This document shows, one piece after another, positions 16,800 to 24,662 of a DNA stretch of 64,000 nt. The notes under the pieces were generated by a model. It was not told where the DNA came from and made no database searches. It saw nothing but the letters and a program-made list of their open reading frames with translations. Position 1 is the first letter of the stretch. Every line of letters begins with the position of its first letter. The stretch is from Vampirovibrionales bacterium (lineage in GTDB: Bacteria; Cyanobacteriota; Vampirovibrionia; Vampirovibrionales; Vampirovibrionaceae), in assembly GCA_016712355.1 (NCBI GenBank), contig JADJRF010000005.1, positions 558,001 to 622,000 on the forward strand, given 5' to 3'. A program made the translations under genes and the position numbers.

Positions 16800-16811
16800 G
16801 GTGATGATGGC
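16800..16811 (+). repeat. Right attachment-site core (attR), 12-bp direct repeat
   Basis: Second copy of GGTGATGATGGC. TadA-like sequence resumes directly after it (GGGCTATGATCTGCC encodes GYDLP). The bases before it are unrelated to tadA. Confidence 0.85.
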
Positions 16812-17106
16812 GGGCTATGATCTGCCGCAAAAGGCGATTCGCGAGCAAATCGCTTCGGCGGTCAACGTTATCATTCAGGCCAGTCGGCTCAGTGATGGGA
16901 GTCGACGCGTTATGAACATCACCGAAGTGGTCGGCATGGAAGGCGACGTGATTCTCCTGCAGGATGTCTTCGCTTTTGCGCAGCGGGGACTGGATGAAGA
17001 CCGCCGCGTGATTGGAGAATTTCGCTACACGGGCGTTCGCCCGCGCTTTCTCGACACGCTGATTGCCGAAGGCGTTGAGATTGATATGTCGATGTTTGCG
17101 ATTTAA
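16812..17106 (+). pseudogene. tadA: TadA/CpaF pilus ATPase, 3' fragment
   Basis: 98 codons, GYDLPQKAIREQIASAVNVI through the stop, are the conserved C-terminal part of TadA/CpaF (ITEVVGMEGDVILLQDVF is a strong family block). In-frame ATG codons inside the core repeat (16803 and 16806) could start translation, but no ribosome-binding site is near. On its own it lacks the Walker motifs. It belongs to the gene that begins at 6758. Confidence 0.93.
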
Positions 17107-17124
17107 ACGCAGGAGATGCGCGCT

Positions 17125-18108
17125 ATGAACATGGATGGCATTCTCATTGCGCTGGTCGCTTCGACAGTGTTCATGGCCTTAATGGCAGCCTATAAAGCGT
17201 TATTAGAGAAACAGGTCAAAGCGCGCGAGCATGTGGAGTCGGTAGTGGGTCGCGCAGCAGGCGCGGGCGTCTCGACCTCAGGTGCCTCCCTCTTGACCGG
17301 GGCTTCCATAGGAAGCGAAGCGGTCCTCAAGCGCCGTAAAAAGCAAGGCGACGCGCAAACCGCGCTGGATCGACTGGAAACGGACCTTGAACGCGCCAAC
17401 ATGCTTATCCGCAGCCGCGAATTTTTGATGATCTGCGGTGGCGTCGGCGCAATTGCAGGCTTGATAGCCGTCGTCGTTTTAGGGCAAGCGCCCTTTATCG
17501 GGATCCTCGCAGGCTTAGGGGGCCTCTTTACGCCAGCGGCCTATCTTAAAATCCGCATCTGGTTACGCATTCGACGGGCAGAAGCACAATTCGCCGACGT
17601 CCTGGACGCGCTGCGCAACTGTTTTAAAACCGGCTTTGGGTTTAATCGCGCCGTTCAACAAATTGCCGATAATTTTGAAGACCCATGGGGCACCGAATTC
17701 GGCAAAATTGCAGCAGAGACCAATTTGGGCGCAACACTGGAAACCACCATGCGCAATCTGTCACGGCGCATCCCACTGACCGATGTTGATTTATTCGTCA
17801 CTGCGCTTCTAATTCAGAAAGAAACTGGCGGTAATATGGCTGAATTATTAGGCAATATCAGTCATACGATCCGTGAACGTTTTAAACTTAAACGCAAGGT
17901 CACGGCAATTTCTGCACAAGGAAAACTATCGGCCAGTATCGTGGTTTGCGTGCCGTTTTTCCTAATGGGCGTGATTTACCTCTTTTTACCGGAACCTGTT
18001 ACCAAATTCGTGACCAATCCTATCGGCATGGTGTTGCTCATTGCGGCAGGCGTGTGGATGGTAATGGGCATCGGAGTCCTGTTTAAAATCGTTCAAATCG
18101 AGGTATGA
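17125..18108 (+). CDS. tadB: TadB, Tad pilus inner-membrane platform protein
   Basis: 327 residues. The start is ATG 17125, 9 nt after AGGAG; the ATG at 17116 abuts that site and cannot use it. The protein has an N-terminal membrane helix, two helices at ~100-150 (GGVGAIAGLIAVVVLG; FIGILAGLGGLFTP), a T2SSF (GspF-like) cytoplasmic domain (ADVLDALRNCFKTGFGFNRAVQQI through QKETGGNMAELLGNIS) and C-terminal membrane helices. TadB and TadC form the platform that couples the TadA motor to pilin extraction. The gene now lies downstream of a split tadA and of the mobile element, so its expression from the original promoter is probably reduced. Confidence 0.92.
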   Translation: MNMDGILIALVASTVFMALMAAYKALLEKQVKAREHVESVVGRAAGAGVSTSGASLLTGASIGSEAVLKRRKKQGDAQTALDRLETDLERANMLIRSREFLMICGGVGAIAGLIAVVVLGQAPFIGILAGLGGLFTPAAYLKIRIWLRIRRAEAQFADVLDALRNCFKTGFGFNRAVQQIADNFEDPWGTEFGKIAAETNLGATLETTMRNLSRRIPLTDVDLFVTALLIQKETGGNMAELLGNISHTIRERFKLKRKVTAISAQGKLSASIVVCVPFFLMGVIYLFLPEPVTKFVTNPIGMVLLIAAGVWMVMGIGVLFKIVQIEV

Positions 18109-18148
18109 CAATGATCGTCCTTATCGACGCAGCAGGAGTTTATCTAGC

Positions 18149-19126
18149 ATGGGCCTGATAATCATTTGCGTCTTAATAACAGCCGGATTAATGTTCGCCG
18201 CCTTTTGGGCGGGGCGATCAAGGGGCGAGAACAAAACCGTCGTTGATCGAGTCGCCCGATTAAGCGCCGGCATGATGCCGGTTGAAGCAGGAAAGCTCCT
18301 GCGTAAGAAAGACCTCGACAAATCGTTTAACGAACGCGTTTTGTTTCCCCTCGCGCAGAAAATATTTGATCAGACGCAAGCCATCATTCCACTGGGCAAT
18401 AAATCGTTTGTTCGGGCAAAGCTGATTCAAGCGGGATATACGCAGCCGCATTATCCAAAGATTTTCCTGGGCATTCAGTTATTATTATCCGCATTAATTC
18501 TTGCGTTTCTGGCAAGCGTCATCACGCTGGTCGGCAAAGTACCCCTGATGATTGGTTTGCTGGTGGCAATTGTATTTGCGTCGGCAGGCTATGCGTTACC
18601 TTTGATATGGTTGATGCAACAGGCGGGCAAACGTCAGGACAGCATTCAGAAAAGCTTGCCGGATTTTCTGGATTTACTGGTCATCTGCGTAGAAGCCGGC
18701 CTGGGGCTCGATATGGCCATTTCTAAAATCGCGAACATGAACGGCGCGCGAACGTCCGAATATCTGAGAGAAGAACTCCTCCGCTATAACAAGGACATCG
18801 CCTTTGGGCGCCCCCGTAAAGAGGCGATGCTCGATATGGCGCACCGCACTGGGGTAGAAGATCTTAACGTCATTATCAACGCTTTGGCTCAGGCTTATGA
18901 AATGGGCTCCAGCGTGACGCATACCTTGCGCGTACAAGCTGACTCGCTGCGCGTGAAACGCCTGCAAAAGGCTGAAGAGAAGGCCAATAAAATTCCGGTC
19001 AAAATGGTCATGCCCATTTATATCTTTTTATTCCCAGCCATTTTTGTTTCTATTTTTGGACCGATTGGCATGGTGATGGTCGATAGCATGATGGAAATTT
19101 TCTCAAATATGCAGATTATGCGTTAA
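18149..19126 (+). CDS. tadC: TadC, Tad pilus inner-membrane platform protein
   Basis: 325 residues, with GGAG about 10 nt before the ATG. N-terminal helix (LIIICVLITAGLMFAAFWAG), two central helices (LLLSALILAFLASVITLVG; LMIGLLVAIVFASAGYALP), then the T2SSF domain (LPDFLDLLVICVEAGLGLDM, and ALAQAYEMGSSVTHTLRVQ) and a C-terminal helix with IPVKMVMPIYIFLFPAIF. This is the standard TadC layout. It follows tadB by 40 bp. No further tad genes (secretin, TadD-G, prepilin peptidase) are nearby, so the rest of the machine must be encoded elsewhere. Confidence 0.92.
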   Translation: MGLIIICVLITAGLMFAAFWAGRSRGENKTVVDRVARLSAGMMPVEAGKLLRKKDLDKSFNERVLFPLAQKIFDQTQAIIPLGNKSFVRAKLIQAGYTQPHYPKIFLGIQLLLSALILAFLASVITLVGKVPLMIGLLVAIVFASAGYALPLIWLMQQAGKRQDSIQKSLPDFLDLLVICVEAGLGLDMAISKIANMNGARTSEYLREELLRYNKDIAFGRPRKEAMLDMAHRTGVEDLNVIINALAQAYEMGSSVTHTLRVQADSLRVKRLQKAEEKANKIPVKMVMPIYIFLFPAIFVSIFGPIGMVMVDSMMEIFSNMQIMR

Positions 19127-19535
19127 TTAGAACACAGCCTGCCTGATTCAAAAGAAAACGCCCGGGCGTTGGCCGACGGGCGTCACTGTATGGGGGAGAG
19201 AGAGTAGCACGTTATCGGAATATGGACAGATAAAGCTTGTCGGGCGCGCCACGGCCAGGCGTTTTAATTTCCTTATCGGGAAAAGCGCAGACCCCTTCTG
19301 TCACGATCGCCCGCTCTCGGCGCTCCTGACAAAGAGATAAAGCAAGCTCAAGGCAATCTGATGCCAATTTGTAAACAAACCTGACGGGGACGTCTCAAAC
19401 CGATCGCCGACTTCTGCGCGTCGCTCTCTTCAGGCGAAGGGGGTTGCGGTATGATAGCGCTCACAGGCGCGCGAGAATGCTGAATAAACCGCGCGGCTTG
19501 CAGAGAGTAGGCTTACATCGAAAGGGGCTTGCCTG
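19127..19535. other. Intergenic region after the tad operon
   Basis: A 7-bp stem ACGCCCG/CGGGCGT (19158-19183) lies 32 bp after tadC and could end transcription, although it has no U-run. The remaining ~350 bases show no gene. TATGAT at 19451-19456 could be a -10 box for the GH57 gene. Confidence 0.4.
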
Positions 19536-21713
19536 ATGACATCTCCCATTCACCTGATTTTGGGCATCCATAACCATCAGCCGGTCGACAACTGGCATCA
19601 TGTGATTGAAGAAGCCTATGATCGCTGCTATCAACCTTTTCTCGACGTACTGACCGATCATCCGCGCGTGGCGATGGCGATCCACTACACGGGCTATCTG
19701 CTGGACTGGATCGCGGACCATCACAGCGAGCACCTCGACCAATTACGCCGCCTGGTTGCGCGCGGGCAAGTTGAAATGCTGAGCGGCGGGTATTACGAGC
19801 CCATTCTGGCGATGATCCCCGACGCCGACAAAATAGGGCAGATTCGCCGCCTTAGCGCGCGCGTAGAAGAGCTTACCGGATGCGCGCCGCAGGGACTCTG
19901 GCTTGCGGAGCGCGTATGGGAGCCGCATCTGGTCAAATTTATCGCCGAAGCGGGCGTCGGCTTCGCCTGCCTCGACGACACCCACTTCAAGGCCGCCGGG
20001 TTTGATGACCCGGATCTCTTCGGACGCTATGTCACTGAAGAACAGGGCCGTCTGCTGGAAATTTTCCCGGTGAATAAAACCCTGCGTTATCGTATTCCTT
20101 ACGATCCGCCGGAATCACTCATGGATTACCTTCGTCAAGAAGCCGCCGAAAACCGCCGCGGTCAGGCGGCGGTGTACATGGATGACGGCGAGAAGTTCGG
20201 CGTCTGGCCCGGCACTCACAAATGGGTGTATCAGGAAAAATGGCTGGACAAGTTCTTTACAGCTATCGAAAACAACGCCGACGTTATCCAGAGCGTCACG
20301 CCAAGCCAGTATCGAGATCGCACGCGCCCCATTGGCCGGGCGTATCTTCCCACCGCCAGTTATGCCGAAATGCTGGAATGGGCGATGCCGCATCAACTCG
20401 CCAGCGACTATCAACGGGCGCTGACCCAGACCGATGACGCTTCGCGTCGTTTCGTGCGCGCAGGTTTCTGGCGGCATTTTCTGGTGAAGTATCCCGAATC
20501 AAACGCACTGCATAAAAAAATGCTGTACGTTGCCGATAAAGTCCGCGCCGCCATCAATAAAGCAGAAAAAGGCAAACCCGCCGAACGCCAACAGGCCCAA
20601 CAGGCGCTAGATTGTCTATGGCGCGGACAATCCAATGATGTCTTTTGGCATGGCGTTTTTGGCGGCCTCTATCTCACTAATTTACGCAGCGCCAATTATC
20701 GCCGGCTATTGGAGGCCGAATCGCTCGCAGACAGCCTGACTCGGAGCAAAACCTTCTGCGAGGCACTTACGCAGGATCTCGACGGAGATGGAGAAGCGGA
20801 AATCGCCGTGGAAACGCCGTTCCAGAATTTGTATCTTGATCCGGCTGAAGGCGGCATGCTCTACGAACTGGACTACCGGCCCAAAAACTTTAATCTGCTG
20901 GATACATTGTCTCGCCGTCCTGAACCGTATCATGCCGCCCACCATGAAGGAGAAGGCCTTGCGTACGATTGGCATCGGCGCGCGAGCCTGCTGGACCACT
21001 TCCTGGGCGAGGGCGCCAATTTACAAACCATGAAAACCTGCCAATTCCCCGAGCAAGGCGATTTTGTGGATCAGCCCTACGAGGCCGCCATCACGCCCCT
21101 TCCCGTCGGCCTGATGGTCACCCTGCATCGCGATGGGCACGTCTGGCAGCAAGACCATCGCCGCCCGCTCTCTGTCGAAAAGCGGCTGGAAATCGCCAGA
21201 GACGCCGCGCGGGTCCATATCCTCTACACCCTTCGCAATCCCGGCGAAAGCGCATTATCGCTGACATTCGCCCCCGAGTTCAACGTCAATTTGCTCGCCC
21301 CGCATGCGCCCGATCGTTATTACTACCTACCTGTGGCAGACGCGACAGCCCCGGAAAAGCCTTCAGGCAAGACGTTACGAGCGAAGGCGGCGCCGCACGC
21401 GTCTCAAAGCGCTGCGCTCACGGAGCCTTCCTGCCATGCGGACACCAGTATTGCGCACCCGCATTTGGCCTCTACCGGCACGCTGCGCGAGATTGCCGCG
21501 ATCGGCCTGAAAGATGAGTACAACCAGATCGATTATCAACTCCACTTTAGCCAACGCGCCGATCTCTGGCGCTTTCCGATTGAGACGTTCTCCAAGTCCG
21601 AGAGCGGCTTTGATCGCGTCTATCAGTCAAGCGCGCTGCTCCCGCATTGGCGCATCACGCTGGCCCCCGGCGCCGCCTGGTCAGTGGAAATCGTCCAGAT
21701 TATTTCTGGATAA
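19536..21713 (+). CDS. GH57 family alpha-glucan-acting enzyme (4-alpha-glucanotransferase/alpha-amylase type)
   Basis: 725 residues, no signal peptide, so probably cytoplasmic. The N-terminal GH57 barrel opens with HLILGIHNHQPVDNW. The nucleophile Glu125 lies in GLWLAERVWEP, and the acid/base Asp216/217 in VYMDDGEKFGVWPGT, corresponding to the catalytic pair of the Thermococcus 4-alpha-glucanotransferase. The C-terminal ~350 residues are the beta-rich DUF1925/DUF1926-type domains seen in that subgroup. The enzyme should remodel or split alpha-1,4-glucan by a retaining mechanism. An alpha-glucan phosphorylase at the far end of the window suggests glycogen metabolism. Transferase or hydrolase activity cannot be decided from sequence. 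Confidence 0.88.
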   Translation: MTSPIHLILGIHNHQPVDNWHHVIEEAYDRCYQPFLDVLTDHPRVAMAIHYTGYLLDWIADHHSEHLDQLRRLVARGQVEMLSGGYYEPILAMIPDADKIGQIRRLSARVEELTGCAPQGLWLAERVWEPHLVKFIAEAGVGFACLDDTHFKAAGFDDPDLFGRYVTEEQGRLLEIFPVNKTLRYRIPYDPPESLMDYLRQEAAENRRGQAAVYMDDGEKFGVWPGTHKWVYQEKWLDKFFTAIENNADVIQSVTPSQYRDRTRPIGRAYLPTASYAEMLEWAMPHQLASDYQRALTQTDDASRRFVRAGFWRHFLVKYPESNALHKKMLYVADKVRAAINKAEKGKPAERQQAQQALDCLWRGQSNDVFWHGVFGGLYLTNLRSANYRRLLEAESLADSLTRSKTFCEALTQDLDGDGEAEIAVETPFQNLYLDPAEGGMLYELDYRPKNFNLLDTLSRRPEPYHAAHHEGEGLAYDWHRRASLLDHFLGEGANLQTMKTCQFPEQGDFVDQPYEAAITPLPVGLMVTLHRDGHVWQQDHRRPLSVEKRLEIARDAARVHILYTLRNPGESALSLTFAPEFNVNLLAPHAPDRYYYLPVADATAPEKPSGKTLRAKAAPHASQSAALTEPSCHADTSIAHPHLASTGTLREIAAIGLKDEYNQIDYQLHFSQRADLWRFPIETFSKSESGFDRVYQSSALLPHWRITLAPGAAWSVEIVQIISG

Positions 21714-21829
21714 ATAACGCGTGCTCCTGAAAAAGAAACGAGTCGTCTCGGGTCTCTGAGCGATTCTATTCAAGCGCCCGGGCTCTTGTCCCGAAAGCCA
21801 AACGAGCGGCCGAAAAGGAGTTCTTTCCC

Positions 21830-22603
21830 ATGAAACACAAAATCCTTGGCGACGACCTGCAGGCGATTTTAATCTCGCTGGAACCGGGCGAGTCCGTCAT
21901 GGCGGAAGCGGGCGCCATGCTGTACATGACCGACGGCGTCGAGATGGAAACACGTCTGGGAGCGGGCGGCGCCGAGAACAGCGATACGATCGGCAAGCTG
22001 TGGAAAGGCGCCAAACGCATGCTGGCTGGCGACAGCCTGTTTATGACCGTGTGTACGGCGCATCATCAAGCCGGCGCAGTCGGCTTCTCCGCGCCCAACC
22101 CCGGAAAGATCATCGAATTAAATCTGTCGGAAACCGGGCCGATGCTATGCCAGCGCAGCGCCTTCCTGTGCGCAGAAACCACGGTGGATATGGATATCGC
22201 CTTCACCAAACGCTTCGGGGCCGGTCTTTTCGGCGGCGAAGGTTTTATTTTACAGAAGCTGACCGGTCCGGGGCAGGCGTTTGCGCATGCGGGCGGCATG
22301 GTTTTTCCGCTTGAACTCAAACCCGGCCAGACGCTGCGCGTCGATACCGGATGCCTGGCAGCGATGAGCGCCTCCATTGACTATGACATCCGCCTGGTGA
22401 AAGGCGTCAAAACCGCGTTATTCGGGGGAGAAGGCCTGTTTTTCGCGCATCTCGCCGGACCTGGCAAAGTCTATCTGCAATCGATGCCATTAAATCGCCT
22501 GGCGGATCGGCTCGTCAGCGCCAGCGGTCTAGGCGGCGTCCAAACACGCGGCCCCGGCGGTCTCGCCGGAAAGATTTTCGGAACGCTGCTCGGCGGCGAC
22601 TAA
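21830..22603 (+). CDS. AIM24/TIGR00266 family protein
   Basis: 257 residues with the family's repeated beta-strand pattern: QAILISLEPGESVMAEAGAML near the start, GEGFILQKLTGPGQAFAHAGG in the middle and GGEGLFFAHLAGPGKVYLQS near the end. The family forms a double-stranded beta-helix resembling tryptophan RNA-binding attenuator protein folds; its bacterial role is not established, and the yeast relative AIM24 is mitochondrial. A glycine-rich C-terminus (GGVQTRGPGGLAGKIF) may contact membranes. It stands alone between the GH57 and desaturase genes, with a terminator just downstream. Confidence 0.88.
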   Translation: MKHKILGDDLQAILISLEPGESVMAEAGAMLYMTDGVEMETRLGAGGAENSDTIGKLWKGAKRMLAGDSLFMTVCTAHHQAGAVGFSAPNPGKIIELNLSETGPMLCQRSAFLCAETTVDMDIAFTKRFGAGLFGGEGFILQKLTGPGQAFAHAGGMVFPLELKPGQTLRVDTGCLAAMSASIDYDIRLVKGVKTALFGGEGLFFAHLAGPGKVYLQSMPLNRLADRLVSASGLGGVQTRGPGGLAGKIFGTLLGGD

Positions 22604-22624
22604 CGCTCGCGCGTCATCTCACGC

Positions 22625-22652
22625 AAGCCTTTGCGGTAACGGGGCTTTTTTT
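22625..22652 (+). terminator. Intrinsic terminator after the AIM24 gene
   Basis: A stem AAGCC/GGCTT, extendable with two G-U pairs, is followed by a run of seven T (22646-22652). It lies 22 bp beyond the stop codon. Confidence 0.6.
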
Positions 22653-22753
22653 GTGATTTTGGGCTATACTGCCACTCCTTGCAGAAGGCGCTTGGGGCGT
22701 TGTCTTCAATGAGCCGTCAAGAAGGACGTTTCCGTAGGCCTGAGGAGATTCCG

Positions 22754-23602
22754 GTGGCGACAAGCGCGATTTTTCCAGCTTATGCCACCCGAGGACGCTT
22801 TAATGCGCCGCTTCTGGCGACGTACATCGTGTTACACATCGCCGCGCTGGCGGCGCCTTTCACCTTTAGCTGGGCGGGTGCGGCGGCCTTCCTGGGGTTG
22901 TATTTCCTGACCATTTGTCTGGGCATCGCCCTTTGCTATCACCGGGTTCTGGCGCACCAGAGCTGCCAAATGGCGCGACCATTGAAATTTTTATTGGCGT
23001 TGCTTGCCTGTCTCGCCTATCAACGCGGCCCCATTTGGTGGGTCGCATGCCATCGTCTGCATCACCGGCGCGTGGATCGAGACGGGGATCCGCATTCGCC
23101 ACGCAACAGCTTCTGGTGGTCTCATTTTCTGTGGGCATTTTTTCGCCATCCGCAACTCGACGAGGCGCGCGAAACCACCCAGCGGCTCGCCCCGGATTTG
23201 CAGCGAGACCCAGGCATGCGCTTTCTGGAACGGCATTACGTTTCAATCAATGCGATTTTTCTAGCGACGCTGTTTGCGGCTGGCGCCTATTGGGGCGGGT
23301 GGCGTTTAGGAGTATCATTGTTGGTCTGGGGCGGCTTTTTACGGATTATCGCCGGACTTAACGCCACATGGTTCGTCAATTCAGCGGCGCATCTGTGGGG
23401 GTATCGCTCTTTTGAGACAGCCGATACCAGTCGCAATAACTGGTGGGTCGCATTGCTCACTTGGGGCGAAGGCTGGCACAACAATCACCATGCGCATCCA
23501 CGTTCAGCTCGCTGCGGGCGCGCCTGGTATGAAATGGACGTGACCTACGGCATGATTCGCGTCTTTAAGGCGTGCGGCTGGGCAACCCGCGTCGCGGTAT
23601 AG
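22754..23602 (+). CDS. Membrane acyl desaturase (delta-9 type)
   Basis: 282 residues from GTG 22754, which has GAGGAG ideally spaced; an ATG at 22709 is in frame but has no such site. All three histidine boxes of the acyl-CoA/acyl-lipid desaturases are present: HRVLAH, HRLHHRRVD and HNNHHAHP, which bind the di-iron centre. Hydrophobic pairs before box 1 and between boxes 2 and 3 fit a four-helix membrane topology. It should introduce a double bond (probably delta-9) into saturated acyl chains and adjust membrane fluidity. Cyanobacterial DesC-like proteins have the same layout. The overlapping upstream terminator region separates it from AIM24. Confidence 0.9.
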   Translation: MATSAIFPAYATRGRFNAPLLATYIVLHIAALAAPFTFSWAGAAAFLGLYFLTICLGIALCYHRVLAHQSCQMARPLKFLLALLACLAYQRGPIWWVACHRLHHRRVDRDGDPHSPRNSFWWSHFLWAFFRHPQLDEARETTQRLAPDLQRDPGMRFLERHYVSINAIFLATLFAAGAYWGGWRLGVSLLVWGGFLRIIAGLNATWFVNSAAHLWGYRSFETADTSRNNWWVALLTWGEGWHNNHHAHPRSARCGRAWYEMDVTYGMIRVFKACGWATRVAV

Positions 23603-23732
23603 ACCCACGAGTTCGCCTCGCGCGGATGGGGGAGGTCAGCACGGGCGCCTGTGAGCTAAAATGCCGCTTGACGCGCATCTGCGCCTTTTTATTGAGTTTT
23701 CTTCAAGGACTTACGACAGGGAGAGCTTTTTC

Positions 23733-24530
23733 ATGACGCCCCCCTCTACGCCCACGTATAACGCCGCATTTTTCAACGCGCATGAAAAAGATGCGATTAC
23801 GTCCGCTCAGACCATCCTCCCTTTCGCGCTTGATTGGACAAAGGCGCAATCCGTCATAGACGTCGGATGCGGCCATGGCGCATGGCTATCGGTATGCCGC
23901 GCGCATGGCATCAGCGATATCCTGGGCGTAGACGGCGATTACGTGAGAAGCGCGCAATTGTTGATTCCTTCTGAGAGTTTTCAGGCGCGCAATTTAGAAC
24001 GCCCGTTCACGCTGGACCGGCGCTTTGATCTGGCCATGTCGCTGGAAGTCGCTGAACATCTGGATCCTGCGAGCGCGCAAGCGTTTATTAAAACGCTGAC
24101 GCAACTGGCGCCAGTGGTCTTATTTTCGGCGGCGATTCCCCATCAAGGCGGCGCGCATCACGTCAACGAGCAATGGCAGGACTATTGGGCAAAGCGTTTT
24201 GAGGCAGAAGGCTTTATCCCCGTTGATGCCTTACGGCGGCGGGTATGGGCGCTTGCGGAGGTCAACTGGTGGTACAAGCAAAACATGATGCTGTATGTCC
24301 AACGCGATCGCTTGGCCGACTACCCGGAACTGGCGACAGAAGCTGAGATCGGAAGCGTCATTCCCCTTGCGCTGGTTCACCCGGACAAGCTGCGAGAGGT
24401 CTGTGAGCCCCGTCGCATGACGGTCACGCGCTGGATAGAGATGCAGAAAACCTTGTTGCTTGGCGTTCCTACCGTATTCGGCAAGGCGTTTTCTCGCCGG
24501 CTAAAGCGGTTACGTCGCCCTAAATCGTAA
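23733..24530 (+). CDS. Class I SAM-dependent methyltransferase
   Basis: 265 residues from ATG 23733, with GGGAG about 9 nt upstream; a longer frame from 23661 has no such site. The SAM-binding motif I is SVIDVGCGHGAWLSVC, with acidic motif II GVDGDY and later LAMSLEVAEHLDPA, typical of Methyltransf_11/23 proteins. The C-terminal third (VNWWYKQNMMLYVQRDRL) resembles methyltransferases found with polysaccharide genes. The substrate is unknown. It lies just upstream of the exopolysaccharide cluster but is separated from it by a terminator-like hairpin. Confidence 0.8.
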   Translation: MTPPSTPTYNAAFFNAHEKDAITSAQTILPFALDWTKAQSVIDVGCGHGAWLSVCRAHGISDILGVDGDYVRSAQLLIPSESFQARNLERPFTLDRRFDLAMSLEVAEHLDPASAQAFIKTLTQLAPVVLFSAAIPHQGGAHHVNEQWQDYWAKRFEAEGFIPVDALRRRVWALAEVNWWYKQNMMLYVQRDRLADYPELATEAEIGSVIPLALVHPDKLREVCEPRRMTVTRWIEMQKTLLLGVPTVFGKAFSRRLKRLRRPKS

Positions 24531-24590
24531 GAAACGCCAGATCCGCCATCCATAGGATCCGGCGCTCGGACGGCAACGATCATAATGAAT

Positions 24591-24615
24591 CCGTGTGGCG
24601 CACGGGCCTCTTTTT
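24591..24615 (+). terminator. Weak terminator-like hairpin
   Basis: A short stem CCGTG-TGGCG-CACGG (24591-24605) is followed after five bases by T5 (24611-24615), 60 bp beyond the methyltransferase stop. Confidence 0.35.
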
Positions 24616-24662
24616 AAAGTAAAAAGCGCGAGGCGGTTGTGAGGAGTGAGACGCGAGTGGAT

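Larger units (their letters stand above)
7948..16811. mobile_element. 8.9-kb integrative element carrying a type V CRISPR-Cas system
   Basis: The element is 8,864 bp, counting one copy of the 12-bp core. From left to right it carries a 20-bp palindrome, parE and parD (minus), a CRISPR array, a candidate tracrRNA, cas2, cas4-cas1, a Cas12-type effector, a degenerate repeat in front of the effector, and a tyrosine recombinase (all minus). It interrupts tadA. Removing 7948-16811 restores the tadA frame exactly. No transposase, replication or conjugation gene is seen, so it may be a small site-specific integrative element or the remnant of a larger one. The cargo is almost wholly defence and maintenance functions. 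Confidence 0.9.

Noticed and set aside
16801..17106. Independent small gene starting at the ATG codons in attR
   Set aside because: The sequence is purely the TadA C-terminal part with no Walker motifs and no ribosome-binding site; it is treated as a gene fragment.
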